Positions 25,059-34,947 of a DNA stretch of 64,000 nt are shown here, one piece after another. The stretch is from NCBI GenBank assembly GCA_016196225.1, contig JACPXZ010000010.1, forward strand, positions 62,001-126,000, read 5' to 3'. This stretch comes from Candidatus Peregrinibacteria bacterium. Its GTDB lineage: Bacteria; Patescibacteriota; Gracilibacteria; Peribacterales; Peribacteraceae. Both the position numbers and the translations under genes were made by a program. The notes beneath the pieces were generated by a model. It did no database searches. It was not told the origin of the DNA and saw nothing but the letters and a program-made list of their open reading frames with translations. Position 1 is the first letter of the stretch. Each line of letters opens with the position of its first letter.

Positions 25059-26549
25059 TTACAGAAGAAAATGTTGAAATTGCCATGGATCGTCTTCCGC
25101 GGGTGCGAACGTGTTTCTTATCTTCGCAGCAGTCACATCGGACCCATGCGGAGTCCAATCGAGGGGCATAGAGACGACCTCCCCCAGGTATGGATCGGCC
25201 ACCTGCATGATCTCTTCGTGAGGAAGCTGATCAGGGACCAGCACACCCTTACGAGGATGACGAATCATCCAGAATATTGCTCCCAAAACGGACGCCGCGA
25301 CCTGCAGGGTCGTCGCGTTCTGGCCCGGGACGAGCCGCCGCGTTTCGTCAATGCTGAGAATCGTGCCAGCCCACCAAGACTTAAAGTCATGTCCCATCAG
25401 GAGACAACCGAGTTCGTCACCGCCGCCCTCCAGAATGTCATCATTCATGATGCGAAATTTTTCCTGCATCTGGTAATGGCGGGCACGAAGGGCATGGAGC
25501 GAGGAGATCGCCGCCGCACAGGGGCAATAAGCGTAATGGACAGTCGGACGGTAGACCGGTGTCCCATCCTCCCCCAGCACCGTGAGATAATCGGATATAG
25601 TGAATGCCTCACCGTGCCGCACGACCATCCCGACAATCTCCCGACTCGGGACACGGGAACGAACAAAGGTATTGATACCGTACCGCGCCAGACAGATTTG
25701 GTTGCGGGGTCCGCTTACATGTATGCGGGCATCAGACGGGAGAACGCGCTCATGCGTCCCCCAACCAAGTTCGGCGGGAGCAGTACCTTCCTCGTGAAAT
25801 CCCTGAACGCTCCATGTATTCACAAACTCGTCGGTGTCGCCGGGGCGGTCGGTGATCTGCGTATCGATCTCGCTGATGTGGATGACCTTCACGCTGAGCA
25901 GTTGAGCGAGCCTGTTGTATGCATTATCCACCAACGCTCGCTTAAGATCGGCGATCCGCGGATCGCGGGGCTTTTCGGACAGAATTTTGCGAGCGATATC
26001 AATCAGTGCCCGCTTGGTAAAATGCGAAACCAAACCCGGATTGGCACCGTGCTCCAAGACCGCTGTCGCACCAGGTAGCCCTCCCCAATCGCGTACCATT
26101 TTACGGATGGCCATGTGACGCACATAGAGCGTGCGGTCAGTCGTGGACGTGCGCTCGAAATTCCCGTAGGGATCCCACAATTCCACGGAGGTGTTGATAT
26201 ACAACACATCGTGCTCGTGGCACCACGCAAGGATGTCCGTGCATCCGATGTTCCAGGCGAGATCGATAATCATGTCGCCTGGACCGACGTATGCGGCCAG
26301 CTGCTGAGCGTACCTATCGCGTGTAATCTGCTCCTGCACAAATCGAACGCCTTCGGCAATAGCCGGGGCGAGCAGTGGCATCGATCGATAGTCGATCGTG
26401 TCGATCACCGTGATGCGATCGCGCGGCATATCAATATGACGCAAGAGCAACGGAAGCATGCATCTTGACACTCCTCCATATCCGAGTAACAGAATACGGC
26501 CCTCAAAGGATATCCTTATTCTTGCCGCAAGGGAGTGAACAGTTTCCAA
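25059..26549 (-). CDS. Homospermidine synthase
   Basis: 496 residues. The N-terminal Rossmann fold (ILLLGYGGVSRCMLPLLLRH) and the signature EHGANPGLVSHFTKRAL are those of bacterial homospermidine synthase, a relative of saccharopine dehydrogenase. It joins two putrescine (or spermidine plus putrescine) units to homospermidine, using NAD as internal redox carrier. Further conserved stretches are INTSVELWDPY and the C-terminal GGGDELGCLLMGHD. The only start that includes the nucleotide-binding strand is TTG at 26549. No other polyamine gene is in the window, so the putrescine source is unknown. Confidence 0.88.
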   Translation of the reverse strand: METVHSLAARIRISFEGRILLLGYGGVSRCMLPLLLRHIDMPRDRITVIDTIDYRSMPLLAPAIAEGVRFVQEQITRDRYAQQLAAYVGPGDMIIDLAWNIGCTDILAWCHEHDVLYINTSVELWDPYGNFERTSTTDRTLYVRHMAIRKMVRDWGGLPGATAVLEHGANPGLVSHFTKRALIDIARKILSEKPRDPRIADLKRALVDNAYNRLAQLLSVKVIHISEIDTQITDRPGDTDEFVNTWSVQGFHEEGTAPAELGWGTHERVLPSDARIHVSGPRNQICLARYGINTFVRSRVPSREIVGMVVRHGEAFTISDYLTVLGEDGTPVYRPTVHYAYCPCAAAISSLHALRARHYQMQEKFRIMNDDILEGGGDELGCLLMGHDFKSWWAGTILSIDETRRLVPGQNATTLQVAASVLGAIFWMIRHPRKGVLVPDQLPHEEIMQVADPYLGEVVSMPLDWTPHGSDVTAAKIRNTFAPAEDDPWQFQHFLL

Positions 26550-26632
26550 TGTTTAATAAGAGACAGATGTCACATCCGCAAGAGGTACTGCGTACAGTGT
26601 AGGATTTCCCCCGGAAGAAGAAAAGAGCATGT

Positions 26633-26638
26633 TATAGT
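26633..26638 (+). promoter_or_regulatory. -10 box of alaS
   Basis: TATAGT, 8 bases before the ATG at 26647; no Shine-Dalgarno site in between. Confidence 0.5.
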
Positions 26639-26646
26639 CTTCACGC

Positions 26647-28479
26647 ATGCCTCCGACCTTAACCGATGACATCCGGCAAGCCTATCTCGACTTCTTCGAG
26701 GTTAAAAATCATGCGGTGATTCCGGGAACAAGCCTGATCCCGGAGAATGATCCCACCGTCCTCTTCACGACCGCCGGCATGCATCCACTTGTTCCCTATC
26801 TTCTTGGTGAGCCGCATCCAGAAGGGCAACGCCTCGCCTCCTGTCAAAAATGCGTGCGCACGCAAGATATTGATGAAGTCGGCGATGAATCTCATCTCAC
26901 GTTTTTTGAAATGCTCGGCAACTGGTCACTCGGGGATTATTTTAAGGAAGAGGCAATCCAACTAAGCTTTGAATTCTTCACAGAGATTCTGGAAATTCCA
27001 TTACAAAAACTTGCGATCACCTGCTTCGCAGGTGACAAAGATGCTCCAAAGGATGAAGAGTCTGCAAACATCTGGAAGAAATTTGGGATTCCCTCCGAAC
27101 GTATCGGCTTTTTGCCCAAAAAAGACAACTGGTGGGGCCCGGCAGGCAAGACCGGCCCCTGCGGTCCCGATACGGAGATGTTTTATTGGATTGGCGAAGG
27201 TAATCCTAAAGGCAATCCTGCAACTCATCCTCCTTCGTCAGGCTCAGGACAGGCTTCTGACTGGCTCGAAATTTGGAACGACGTCTTCATGCAGTACAAC
27301 AAAAATGTGGATGGAATATTCACATCATTAAAACAGAAAAATGTTGACACAGGAATGGGACTTGAAAGGGTGGCACAGGTGTTACAAGGAGTAGAAAGTG
27401 TGTATGAAACGGATCGGATGAAGCCAATATTCAAAGTTATACAAGATTGTGTCGTGTCTGGTTCGACTCCGCTCACCATGACACGACATATCCGCATCAT
27501 CGTCGACCACCTTAAAGCCGCGACATTCATCATTGCTGACGGTGTTGAACCCAGTAATGTCGATCGCGGATATATTCTTCGGCGTTTAATTCGACGGGCG
27601 ATTCGATCTGCGAAGCAGCTTGGAATTAAGACAAATGGCTCCTTTTGTCCAGATGTTGCCGATGTAATTCATCTTGAATATCTATCGGTTTATCCTGAAT
27701 TAAATTACAAACTTGACGAAATTTTTAACATTCTTAAAAAAGAAGAGCAACAGTTCCATCAAACTCTGACTGAGGGGCTGAAACACTTCAAAAAAATGTC
27801 TGGTCCGATTGATGGGATCACTGCCTTCCATCTCTACGATACGTATGGCTTCCCTCTCGAACTTACCAAAGAACTCGCAGCAGAAAAGGGACAAACAGTG
27901 GATGAAGCAGGATTCGCAAAGGCCTTCGAGGAGCACCAAAAACTTTCCCGCAAAGGCGCGGAGAAAAAGTTTGCCGGAGGACTGGCGGATCACAGTGCCG
28001 AAACCACCAAACTCCACACGGCTACTCATCTCCTTAACGCAGCACTCCGCAAAGTATTAGGAAATCATGTACAGCAGAAAGGATCGAATATCACCGCAGA
28101 GCGTTTGCGGTTTGACTTTAACCATCCTGATAAATTGACACCGGAACAAATAAAAGAAGTAGAGCATCTTGTGAACGATGCGATTAAAAAGAACGAGCCT
28201 GTCTCTTATCACATCACGACCGTTGATGGTGCCAAAAAGGAAGGGGCAATTGGCGTCTTTGATGAGCGTTATGGACAGGAAGTTAAGGTGTATGTCGTTG
28301 GCGATGGCACCTTTAGTAAGGAAATCTGTGGTGGCCCCCATGTTGCGCGGACCGGGATGATCGGAACATTCAAAATAATAAAAGAGGAAAGTTCTTCTGC
28401 CGGTATACGGCGCATCAAAGCGGTTGTGGAGGGGGGGCCCGAAGAGATTGATGTTGCAAAAGAAGAGCAGCGTGCGTAG
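26647..28479 (+). CDS. alaS: Alanyl-tRNA synthetase, short form without C-terminal domain
   Basis: 610 residues, against about 870 in most bacteria. The class II catalytic core (TSLIPENDPTVLFTTAGM, FFEMLGNWSLGDYF, RGYILRRLIRRAIR) and the editing domain (metal site HTATHLL plus CGGPHV) are present. The C-terminal oligomerisation/tRNA-elbow domain (DHHA1/C-Ala) is missing, and a normal stop follows. Editing and charging should still work, but tRNA binding and quaternary structure must differ. A short repeat-derived insert (PPSSGSGQASD, about residue 196) lies between two core motifs. Leaderless start. Confidence 0.93.
   Translation: MPPTLTDDIRQAYLDFFEVKNHAVIPGTSLIPENDPTVLFTTAGMHPLVPYLLGEPHPEGQRLASCQKCVRTQDIDEVGDESHLTFFEMLGNWSLGDYFKEEAIQLSFEFFTEILEIPLQKLAITCFAGDKDAPKDEESANIWKKFGIPSERIGFLPKKDNWWGPAGKTGPCGPDTEMFYWIGEGNPKGNPATHPPSSGSGQASDWLEIWNDVFMQYNKNVDGIFTSLKQKNVDTGMGLERVAQVLQGVESVYETDRMKPIFKVIQDCVVSGSTPLTMTRHIRIIVDHLKAATFIIADGVEPSNVDRGYILRRLIRRAIRSAKQLGIKTNGSFCPDVADVIHLEYLSVYPELNYKLDEIFNILKKEEQQFHQTLTEGLKHFKKMSGPIDGITAFHLYDTYGFPLELTKELAAEKGQTVDEAGFAKAFEEHQKLSRKGAEKKFAGGLADHSAETTKLHTATHLLNAALRKVLGNHVQQKGSNITAERLRFDFNHPDKLTPEQIKEVEHLVNDAIKKNEPVSYHITTVDGAKKEGAIGVFDERYGQEVKVYVVGDGTFSKEICGGPHVARTGMIGTFKIIKEESSSAGIRRIKAVVEGGPEEIDVAKEEQRA
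27230..27252. repeat. Repeat fragment inside alaS
   Basis: TCCTTCGTCAGGCTCAGGAC, a variant of the TTCGACAGGCTCAGG motif also seen in ribE and in the spacer repeat at 62861-62983. It is translated in frame. Confidence 0.6.
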
Positions 28480-28562
28480 GTTGCGATCCCTGCAAAAACG
28501 GATGCGGGATCTTGTCAAATTCACTTTACTTTTTTGAACTCTTCTGGTTGCATAAGGAGTTA

Positions 28563-30968
28563 ATGATCCTCGATCAAGAATCTCCTCAGGTCGAGTCCCG
28601 AAAGTTCCCTTCCCCTCGCCCCCGCACAAACATCTTGCAGTCTTTTGCCCAGAGTAGTCGCGCACGATTGCTCGGTCTTATGCTGGCATTTGGCGGAGGC
28701 CTCGCTTTTACCAATCCCGTCTCCCCTGAGCGAGTAGCGCTCGCCGGTGAACAGCAACCAAACGATGCAGCATCATTAAAAACCATCCGGGATACTCTTC
28801 CTCATCATCCCGATATTTCGGATATTACGATCGATAAAAATTCTTTCCGATGCACTCTCAAAGGAAACCTCTACACCGGCACGCTCAACGAACATGGTCA
28901 CGTCACGACCATCGCATCTGAGGGGATCACGATCGAATTCAGCACTCCTATCGAAGACACATTGGCGGGATCCGTCCTCCTCAATATCCACCGCATGCGT
29001 ACACACGTGCCCAAATTGGACAACGATCAGGTACGGATATTCTCCAGTCCCGATGGCGTGCGATTTTTCTTTGAAGAAAAAAATGGCGAATCCGTCGAGC
29101 AGTTTATCGCTCTCCCCGCCATGCTCCTTAAGGTAACGGAACAACCCAAAGAGTCGGCCCATGCAGAGTGGCGCGCCGCCGCCAAAGCACTTGCCATTCA
29201 AAAACAAGACATTCGCAAACGACTACACGATGTCCTTACGGAGAGCGAAAAAAATGAATGGAACCTTCGTCAAAAGAACGAATGGCTGGAAAGGCGCCTC
29301 AACCATATCTCTGAATATATTTCTTCCACTTGTAATAAATACCGTGAACATCCCTACCGGCGTATTGAGTGGGAGAGCGAGTTCGAACAATTCCATATAA
29401 ACACCGACCCGCTCTGGAAGGCCCTTCAAGAGAGTCCACATACGGTTGGCTTTTCCACCTACGCGGAACGACTGAACGCTCTTCAGGAAAAGTTGGAGGA
29501 ATACTACGAAGAGCCGCATTCCATCGACCCGGAGCCTCTTCGCTTACAAGAAACCGATTTGCTCAATGTTCTCGAACGTATCGAACGATCCCATACGATC
29601 ACCGACCGGTACGAAAAAATACAACGGGAGCATCAACAGAGAATTACTTCTGCACAAACACCAAGTGAACGTCGCATATGGGAACAGAAAGAGTCCACCC
29701 TTCGGAGAAGATGGACTGACGTCATTGCCCGACATACGGAGAGAACCCTCTGGCAAACATGGGACCCCTCCCCCGATGCCATGACCATACACCGGACATA
29801 CATCCAACACTTAGATGATCTCCTTACTCCCGAGGAACAAGCTCTCGATCTCGCCCCCAAAGAACACAGCAACGATATCATCAGACGATTCGATCATGAA
29901 CGCTCTGCTTTGCAACAAGGTATCACGCGCGAAGAGCAGCTCGGAGCACCGGCACACCGATGGGTATGTCGTTCGGTCCCAACCGATACTGAAGTTTTTC
30001 TGGGAGAAGACCCTCTCCATCCGCGCACATTCTCTGTGGAATATCTTCACGAGAGCGGCACCGTCACCGAAAAGTATGCGCAGACTCAACGGGAATATCG
30101 CAAATGGAATGCGGATGACGGGAAAACCCGTACGCACACCTATTCCGACGAACACGGTAAAACCTACCGTAACCAATGGGAACAACAGGACGGACGATGG
30201 CAACTCACCAAACAGATGTTCTTGCGTGCCGATGGCACGACCGAATGGGTAAGTGATGCGATACAGGACCACCTCGAATATTTTGCGGCGGATGGCAAAC
30301 GCCTCGCCCGGATGGAATACGAGGATGGGGGGAAACGCATTACGCGTGTCCGTTTTTTTGGGAAAGACAATAAGGAATTCAGCACCTTCGATCGCGAAAA
30401 AGTGAGCAATGACCGGCTGACCAAAGACCAATACTTGGATCGTCTTGCCAAGGAACTGAATACGTACGAAAAGCTCCACGCCTTCCTCGATATCTTTATG
30501 CAGTACACCTTTGATGATGACGACTATTGGCAGTCTGCCCGCGAGACCGTCGAGCGGGTTATCGGGACGCGCATGCGCGGAGATTGCGATGATTATGCAT
30601 TCTTCGCCCGAGAAATCCTCCGTCGTCAGGGGAAATATGCCCATGTGATCTATATCCCCGGTCACGCCGAATGCCTTTGGGCCGAAAAACGTCCGGACGG
30701 ACGTTTTGATGCCTACTCTATCGGAACATTCGGCTTCGACAAAAACGGGAATTGCTATGGGGGCCAAAACAGTCCGGAACGTGAACGGGGCTTTACCAAG
30801 CTGATTGACGCGCTTAATGCTCTCATGATCAAATATCGTTATCCGGGCCTTGGCTTACGGAAAGGGCAGAACTACACCCTGAATGAAAATGAAGTCTGGT
30901 TCTTGGAAATATACAGTAATGGCAGTCGCGGCTACTATGAAGGGACAGCAAACACCTTCGTCCGTTAG
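28563..30968 (+). CDS. Large exported protein with C-terminal transglutaminase-like domain
   Basis: 801 residues from an ATG preceded by AAGGAG, five... residues upstream frame being unsupported. A hydrophobic stretch near residue 45 (LLGLMLAFGGGLAF) is a signal or anchor. A long charged, helix-rich middle (about 150-440) is probably coiled coil. Then repeats of the type YSDEHGKTYRNQWEQQDGRW and YFAADGKRLARMEYEDGG resemble antitoxin-like or MORN-like beta motifs. The C-terminal domain has MRGDCDDYAFFAREIL and GHAECLW, matching the Cys and His of bacterial transglutaminase-like cysteine proteases. Role likely cell-envelope or protein cross-linking/cleavage; unproven. Confidence 0.7.
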   Translation: MILDQESPQVESRKFPSPRPRTNILQSFAQSSRARLLGLMLAFGGGLAFTNPVSPERVALAGEQQPNDAASLKTIRDTLPHHPDISDITIDKNSFRCTLKGNLYTGTLNEHGHVTTIASEGITIEFSTPIEDTLAGSVLLNIHRMRTHVPKLDNDQVRIFSSPDGVRFFFEEKNGESVEQFIALPAMLLKVTEQPKESAHAEWRAAAKALAIQKQDIRKRLHDVLTESEKNEWNLRQKNEWLERRLNHISEYISSTCNKYREHPYRRIEWESEFEQFHINTDPLWKALQESPHTVGFSTYAERLNALQEKLEEYYEEPHSIDPEPLRLQETDLLNVLERIERSHTITDRYEKIQREHQQRITSAQTPSERRIWEQKESTLRRRWTDVIARHTERTLWQTWDPSPDAMTIHRTYIQHLDDLLTPEEQALDLAPKEHSNDIIRRFDHERSALQQGITREEQLGAPAHRWVCRSVPTDTEVFLGEDPLHPRTFSVEYLHESGTVTEKYAQTQREYRKWNADDGKTRTHTYSDEHGKTYRNQWEQQDGRWQLTKQMFLRADGTTEWVSDAIQDHLEYFAADGKRLARMEYEDGGKRITRVRFFGKDNKEFSTFDREKVSNDRLTKDQYLDRLAKELNTYEKLHAFLDIFMQYTFDDDDYWQSARETVERVIGTRMRGDCDDYAFFAREILRRQGKYAHVIYIPGHAECLWAEKRPDGRFDAYSIGTFGFDKNGNCYGGQNSPERERGFTKLIDALNALMIKYRYPGLGLRKGQNYTLNENEVWFLEIYSNGSRGYYEGTANTFVR

Positions 30969-30978
30969 TGTTTTCCGG

Positions 30979-30984
30979 TACAAT
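30979..30984 (+). promoter_or_regulatory. -10 box before the 30992 gene
   Basis: TACAAT, 7 bases before the GTG at 30992. It supports this GTG over an earlier in-frame GTG at 30968, which lies upstream of the box. Confidence 0.45.
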
Positions 30985-30991
30985 CCCGATT

Positions 30992-32155
30992 GTGTCCTCT
31001 CTTTTTCGCACATCTATCATACTGGCGGTTCTCGTTCTCCTCCCCGCCACCACTCACGCCGTGACGATCACCGAATGGAACTTTCGCGGGAGTAATGTCC
31101 CCGGACGATGGGAAGTTCGTGATCTCGCCCCAGTTCGAACGGATACCGGTCTTCATATCACTGCCCCGCATGAGGGGAGTCTCACCCGTCTCACGGATCT
31201 CCATCATCGGATTGATGACATTATTGTGCATGCGTTCGCGACACAGGCCACCGAAGTTTTCCTCCTTTGGCATCACCGCAACATGCCGCCCTCCAACCTC
31301 GTCCAGCTCCCATTCAAAATCCCATCGAGTACGACTCCTCTCTCAATTGAGCTCAATGTGTCCTCCTTCCCCGAGTGGGATCCCAATACCGATCGTATCG
31401 GTTTTGCTTTTCCACAAGGAACGGATGCCATCCTTGAGTCGATGGAATTTGTCGGCCTCCAGTGGTGGGAGCACGGTATCGTCGCCATGCAGTCATTCTG
31501 GACGTTTGACTGGTACAAACCGCATTCCATTAACTTTGTCTGGGGTCCGCTCCTGACATTTACGCCGCTCTCCAAAAAACATATGTTTTATCAACTGCCG
31601 CCACTGGCGTATTCCGCGAATATCATCTTCTACACCCTGATGATCATCGGGGCCGGCGCGGCTATTTTCTATTGGCATGCCCATGGACGTACCTTCAAGG
31701 CACGTCAAAAAAGTGCCACCGGTTTCCTCATGCTTATCGCAATCCTCTGGATAGGGTATGACATCCGCATGGGGGCCGAATGGTTATCGTACGTGCGGGA
31801 AGATCTCCGCACATATCTTTTGGCAGAAGAATCCACCCGTACCTTCCGTGAACGGGGACGCTTTTACGATTTTGCCACGATTGCGTCAACCTACCTTACA
31901 AAAGATCCGACGTATATCTTCCTTGCCACTCACCGCTGGCCCTACCTTGGCGCCATGCGGTACTTTACCTACCCCAGTATCCCAACCGAGCCCGATCAGG
32001 CACAATTCGGCATTGACACATGGGTGGTCTTCGATCGACCGGATATATCTGTTGATCCATCGGAGCATCTCGTATCGGAGGGTACCGTCGTTACTCCCCC
32101 CGGAAAAGTGCTGTATCAGTTTGACGATCACTCCTTCATTTTCCGCACCCGGTAA
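30992..32155 (+). CDS. Exported/membrane protein next to a GT-C-like enzyme
   Basis: 387 residues. A signal peptide (SIILAVLVLLPATTHA) leads into a beta-rich region of about 150 residues resembling a carbohydrate-binding-like sandwich (ITEWNFRGSNVPGRWEVRDL). Two membrane helices (about 205-230 and 240-262) and a C-terminal soluble region follow. The next gene starts directly after the stop, with no space, so the two products are probably made together and may work as a pair in surface glycosylation. No family name can be given. Confidence 0.65.
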   Translation: MSSLFRTSIILAVLVLLPATTHAVTITEWNFRGSNVPGRWEVRDLAPVRTDTGLHITAPHEGSLTRLTDLHHRIDDIIVHAFATQATEVFLLWHHRNMPPSNLVQLPFKIPSSTTPLSIELNVSSFPEWDPNTDRIGFAFPQGTDAILESMEFVGLQWWEHGIVAMQSFWTFDWYKPHSINFVWGPLLTFTPLSKKHMFYQLPPLAYSANIIFYTLMIIGAGAAIFYWHAHGRTFKARQKSATGFLMLIAILWIGYDIRMGAEWLSYVREDLRTYLLAEESTRTFRERGRFYDFATIASTYLTKDPTYIFLATHRWPYLGAMRYFTYPSIPTEPDQAQFGIDTWVVFDRPDISVDPSEHLVSEGTVVTPPGKVLYQFDDHSFIFRTR

Positions 32156-33574
32156 ATGGCGATGCTCCTCCTGATCCCCGGCATTGCTCTCCCGACCGTT
32201 ACCGGATGGATGATCGTGCGTCTCCTTGAATATCGTCACCCCGTTTTAATCTCTGCAGAACGATGGCTCCTCGGCTTTGTCGGCGGCATGACGTTCACGA
32301 TGTTCGTCACGTTTCTCCTGCACTCTGCCGGTCTCATCGGCTTCACCTTTTGGGGATTTCTCTCGGTTCAATTGATCCTGACCGGTGTTCTTGCGTCCTG
32401 TTACATAAAAAATCGTGAAACGTTGAACCTTCAACGTTTCACGTTTCACGATCACCCAATCGTATGGTCTCATGCTACAAAAATCATCATTTTTATCCTC
32501 ACCCTCTGGACTCTCATCAAAATCGCCGGAGGGGCCGCGATGCTCATGGGTACTCCCGCCTACCAGGACGATGTGTTTAACAACTGGAACTTGCGCGGAA
32601 AAGTCTTCTTTGAGACTCATCGCCTTACGCTCACCCTCCCGATGGGGAACGAAACCTTCTCGAGCGACGGAGTCAGTTCCTATCCTCCCACAATCCCCAT
32701 GATCAAAACCTGGCTCGCTCTCCTTCATGGAGAGTGGCATGAGGGGCTCATCAACAGTATCCATATCCTCTGGTACCTTGCGACGGTGGCGTTGGTTTTT
32801 TTATTTCTTCGTCGATCCGCCGGTGTTCTCTGGGGACTCGTCGGCGCCTATCTCCTGACCAGCCTCCCCCTCTACCTTATTCACGGTTCCAATGCGTACG
32901 CAGACGTCTTCATGTCTCTCCATATTCTTATTCCTCTGCTCCTCCTTTATCTTACCTCTGCCGATGAGGATCCCTCCCGTCGTCTCTCAGCACTAAAATT
33001 AAATGCATTCTTTACAGGATTACTCGTCTTTACAAAAAACGAGGCATTGCTCCTCTATCTTCCCCTCATCCTCCTCTGTGTAATCGTTGCGGTACTGACC
33101 GATGCGCGCCAAAAACGTTTGAGTCAGGGGCACGCAATCCACTTGCTCTTTTACTATTTGGGATTCCTTACGTTGATTCTCCTCCCATGGCTCACCTTCA
33201 AATACTTGCACGGTCTCCCGTTTGGGAATGCGAAAGCAATCAGTGATTTAAGCATCGGGTGGCAACCGAGAGTGCTCTACGCTCTCTGGGTGAATACCTT
33301 CTTTGAAGGAAACTGGGTCTTCCTTTGGCCACTCTTTATCGGATTGACTCTGTTCCGGTGGCGTAGAGTGCTCCAGTCTCCTCTTCTCCTTCTCACCCTC
33401 TTTATTCTCATTGTTATTGGAGAACAAAGCATCCTCTATCTCTTTACCAGTTTGTCCGAGGAGGCCCTCAACCAAACGGGTCTTGCCCGGGGTCTCGTTC
33501 ACCTCGCTCCGGTCACCGTCTTCGTCACAACTCTGCTCCTCCACGACACCTGGAAACACACAACAAGCGCATAG
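32156..33574 (+). CDS. Polytopic membrane protein, GT-C-like glycosyltransferase
   Basis: 472 residues with about ten transmembrane helices. An acidic loop after the second or third helix (MGTPAYQDDVFNNWNLRGKVFFE) and the motif SYPPTIPMIKTW fit the layout of GT-C-fold glycosyltransferases (ArnT/PMT-like), which use lipid-linked sugars. A palindromic repeat is translated at about residues 86-99. Start ATG overlaps the previous stop region without a gap. The exact donor and acceptor are unknown. Confidence 0.65.
   Translation: MAMLLLIPGIALPTVTGWMIVRLLEYRHPVLISAERWLLGFVGGMTFTMFVTFLLHSAGLIGFTFWGFLSVQLILTGVLASCYIKNRETLNLQRFTFHDHPIVWSHATKIIIFILTLWTLIKIAGGAAMLMGTPAYQDDVFNNWNLRGKVFFETHRLTLTLPMGNETFSSDGVSSYPPTIPMIKTWLALLHGEWHEGLINSIHILWYLATVALVFLFLRRSAGVLWGLVGAYLLTSLPLYLIHGSNAYADVFMSLHILIPLLLLYLTSADEDPSRRLSALKLNAFFTGLLVFTKNEALLLYLPLILLCVIVAVLTDARQKRLSQGHAIHLLFYYLGFLTLILLPWLTFKYLHGLPFGNAKAISDLSIGWQPRVLYALWVNTFFEGNWVFLWPLFIGLTLFRWRRVLQSPLLLLTLFILIVIGEQSILYLFTSLSEEALNQTGLARGLVHLAPVTVFVTTLLLHDTWKHTTSA
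32412..32452. repeat. Perfect inverted repeat inside the GT-C-like gene
   Basis: CGTGAAACGTTGAA CC TTCAACGTTTCACG, followed by a further direct copy of GTTTCACG. It is translated in frame (RETLNLQRFTFHD) within the loop after the third membrane helix. Confidence 0.75.
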
Positions 33575-33625
33575 ACAATATACTCATTTTACATTTTTCA
33601 TTTTACATTCTACATTCTCTTGGTC

Positions 33626-34903
33626 ATGCCCCTTTACGTCGCCTTCCTCGGTCATCAACCCCACATCAGTCTTGCAGAACTTTCGAGTGTGTCTGATGGA
33701 CTCATCCTCAAGAACCATATTGATCCGCACATCGCACTCTTCGAAACCCTTACTCCTTTCGAAACCCATATCAATACCCTTGGGAGCATCGTTCTCTTGG
33801 GAGAACTCTCTTTTACCCCATCGCACTGGTCCGGCGTAAAAATAGCCGATCCCAAAACGTCCGCGCTCTTACCCGAAGGCATCGCTCTCCTCAAAAACGA
33901 AATTCCCGGTCTTCTGGGTAAAGCCCTTCCTCTCAAAAAACGAGGCAAAGTCACATTTAGTATCCGTACCTTTGGGATCCCAAAACCGCTTATAAAAGAA
34001 CTTTATCATCTCTGTAAAACGTATCTCAAGGAGCACGATCGTCCCAGCCGTTACATTGGGAATGAATGGAAACCCGCTCCTCCCATCGCTCTCCACAGCC
34101 AGGGGATCCTGGACAAACATGGATGTGAACTGCTTGTTCTCTTTGATGGAAAAAATATTTTTGTCGGTCGGACCATTGCCGCTCATGATCCCGATTGGTA
34201 CACCGAACGCGATATTCAAAAACCGGTCCGCGACATGACGACCGGCCTTCTCCCTCCCAAATTGGCACAAGTCATGCTGAATTTTGGGGAATGGCTGGTG
34301 AAAAAATCCGATTCGAAAACTAAAAAATTGATCGTCTATGACCCATTCTGCGGTTCTGGAGTAATCCCAATGGAAGCGATGCTTCGAGGATGGCCAGTCC
34401 TTGCCTCGGATATTTCGCAACGCGCGATCAATGCCACCGAGAAGAACCTTGAGTGGCTACGCAAGACAAAGAAAATTTTTAAGAAAGATGTTGCAAGTTC
34501 TTTGTGGAAGCACGACGCAACCAAACCCTTCGACCTCAAGGAGCAACCGACAGTCATTGTCACCGAAACCTCTCTGGGTGAGCCTCTCACTCATCGTCCT
34601 TCGCACACACAGGGAGAAACATTCCGGCGACAGAGCGAGCGCCTGGAGGCGGCGTTCCTCACCAATGTTGCCGCTTCTCTCCCGTGCGCCCCCCTCGTCT
34701 GCACATGGCCTATTTGGTATACCAAGACCGATATCATCGCCCTTCAAAAAATATGGGATACTGTGAGACGCCTCGGGTACCGTCCGGTTCTTCCTCCCCC
34801 CGTGCCTCCGCAGCCTCATGGCCGCACCAGCCTCATCTACCGGCGCCCGGATCAATTTGTCGGTCGCGAAATCGTGTTGCTCCTCCCTCCAACAGTGGGA
34901 TAG
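33626..34903 (+). CDS. TRM11-type RNA/DNA (guanine-N2) methyltransferase-like protein
   Basis: 425 residues from ATG 33626. The N-terminal part (about 1-170) resembles a THUMP-like RNA-binding region. The C-terminal part is a Rossmann methyltransferase with motif I YDPFCGSGVIPMEAML (about 238) and the adjoining VLASDISQRAINATEKN. The catalytic motif IV position reads VTETSLGEPL rather than the usual DPPY, as in a divergent TRM11-like subgroup. Its likely substrate is tRNA guanosine, but this is inferred. The upstream TTG frame start is not needed. An AT-rich run with repeated TTTACATT words (33589-33616) precedes the gene. Confidence 0.75.
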   Translation: MPLYVAFLGHQPHISLAELSSVSDGLILKNHIDPHIALFETLTPFETHINTLGSIVLLGELSFTPSHWSGVKIADPKTSALLPEGIALLKNEIPGLLGKALPLKKRGKVTFSIRTFGIPKPLIKELYHLCKTYLKEHDRPSRYIGNEWKPAPPIALHSQGILDKHGCELLVLFDGKNIFVGRTIAAHDPDWYTERDIQKPVRDMTTGLLPPKLAQVMLNFGEWLVKKSDSKTKKLIVYDPFCGSGVIPMEAMLRGWPVLASDISQRAINATEKNLEWLRKTKKIFKKDVASSLWKHDATKPFDLKEQPTVIVTETSLGEPLTHRPSHTQGETFRRQSERLEAAFLTNVAASLPCAPLVCTWPIWYTKTDIIALQKIWDTVRRLGYRPVLPPPVPPQPHGRTSLIYRRPDQFVGREIVLLLPPTVG

Positions 34904-34947
34904 CTTCTTTAGATCCCCCTCCTCTCTCGGTATCCTGATTGGTACCC

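Noticed and set aside
25071-26078. 335-codon plus-strand open frame opposite homospermidine synthase
   Set aside because: Shadow of a well-supported gene; no motif or promoter.
29811-30767. 318-codon minus-strand open frame opposite the transglutaminase-like gene
   Set aside because: Shadow frame; the plus strand has a signal sequence, a ribosome site and the catalytic motif.
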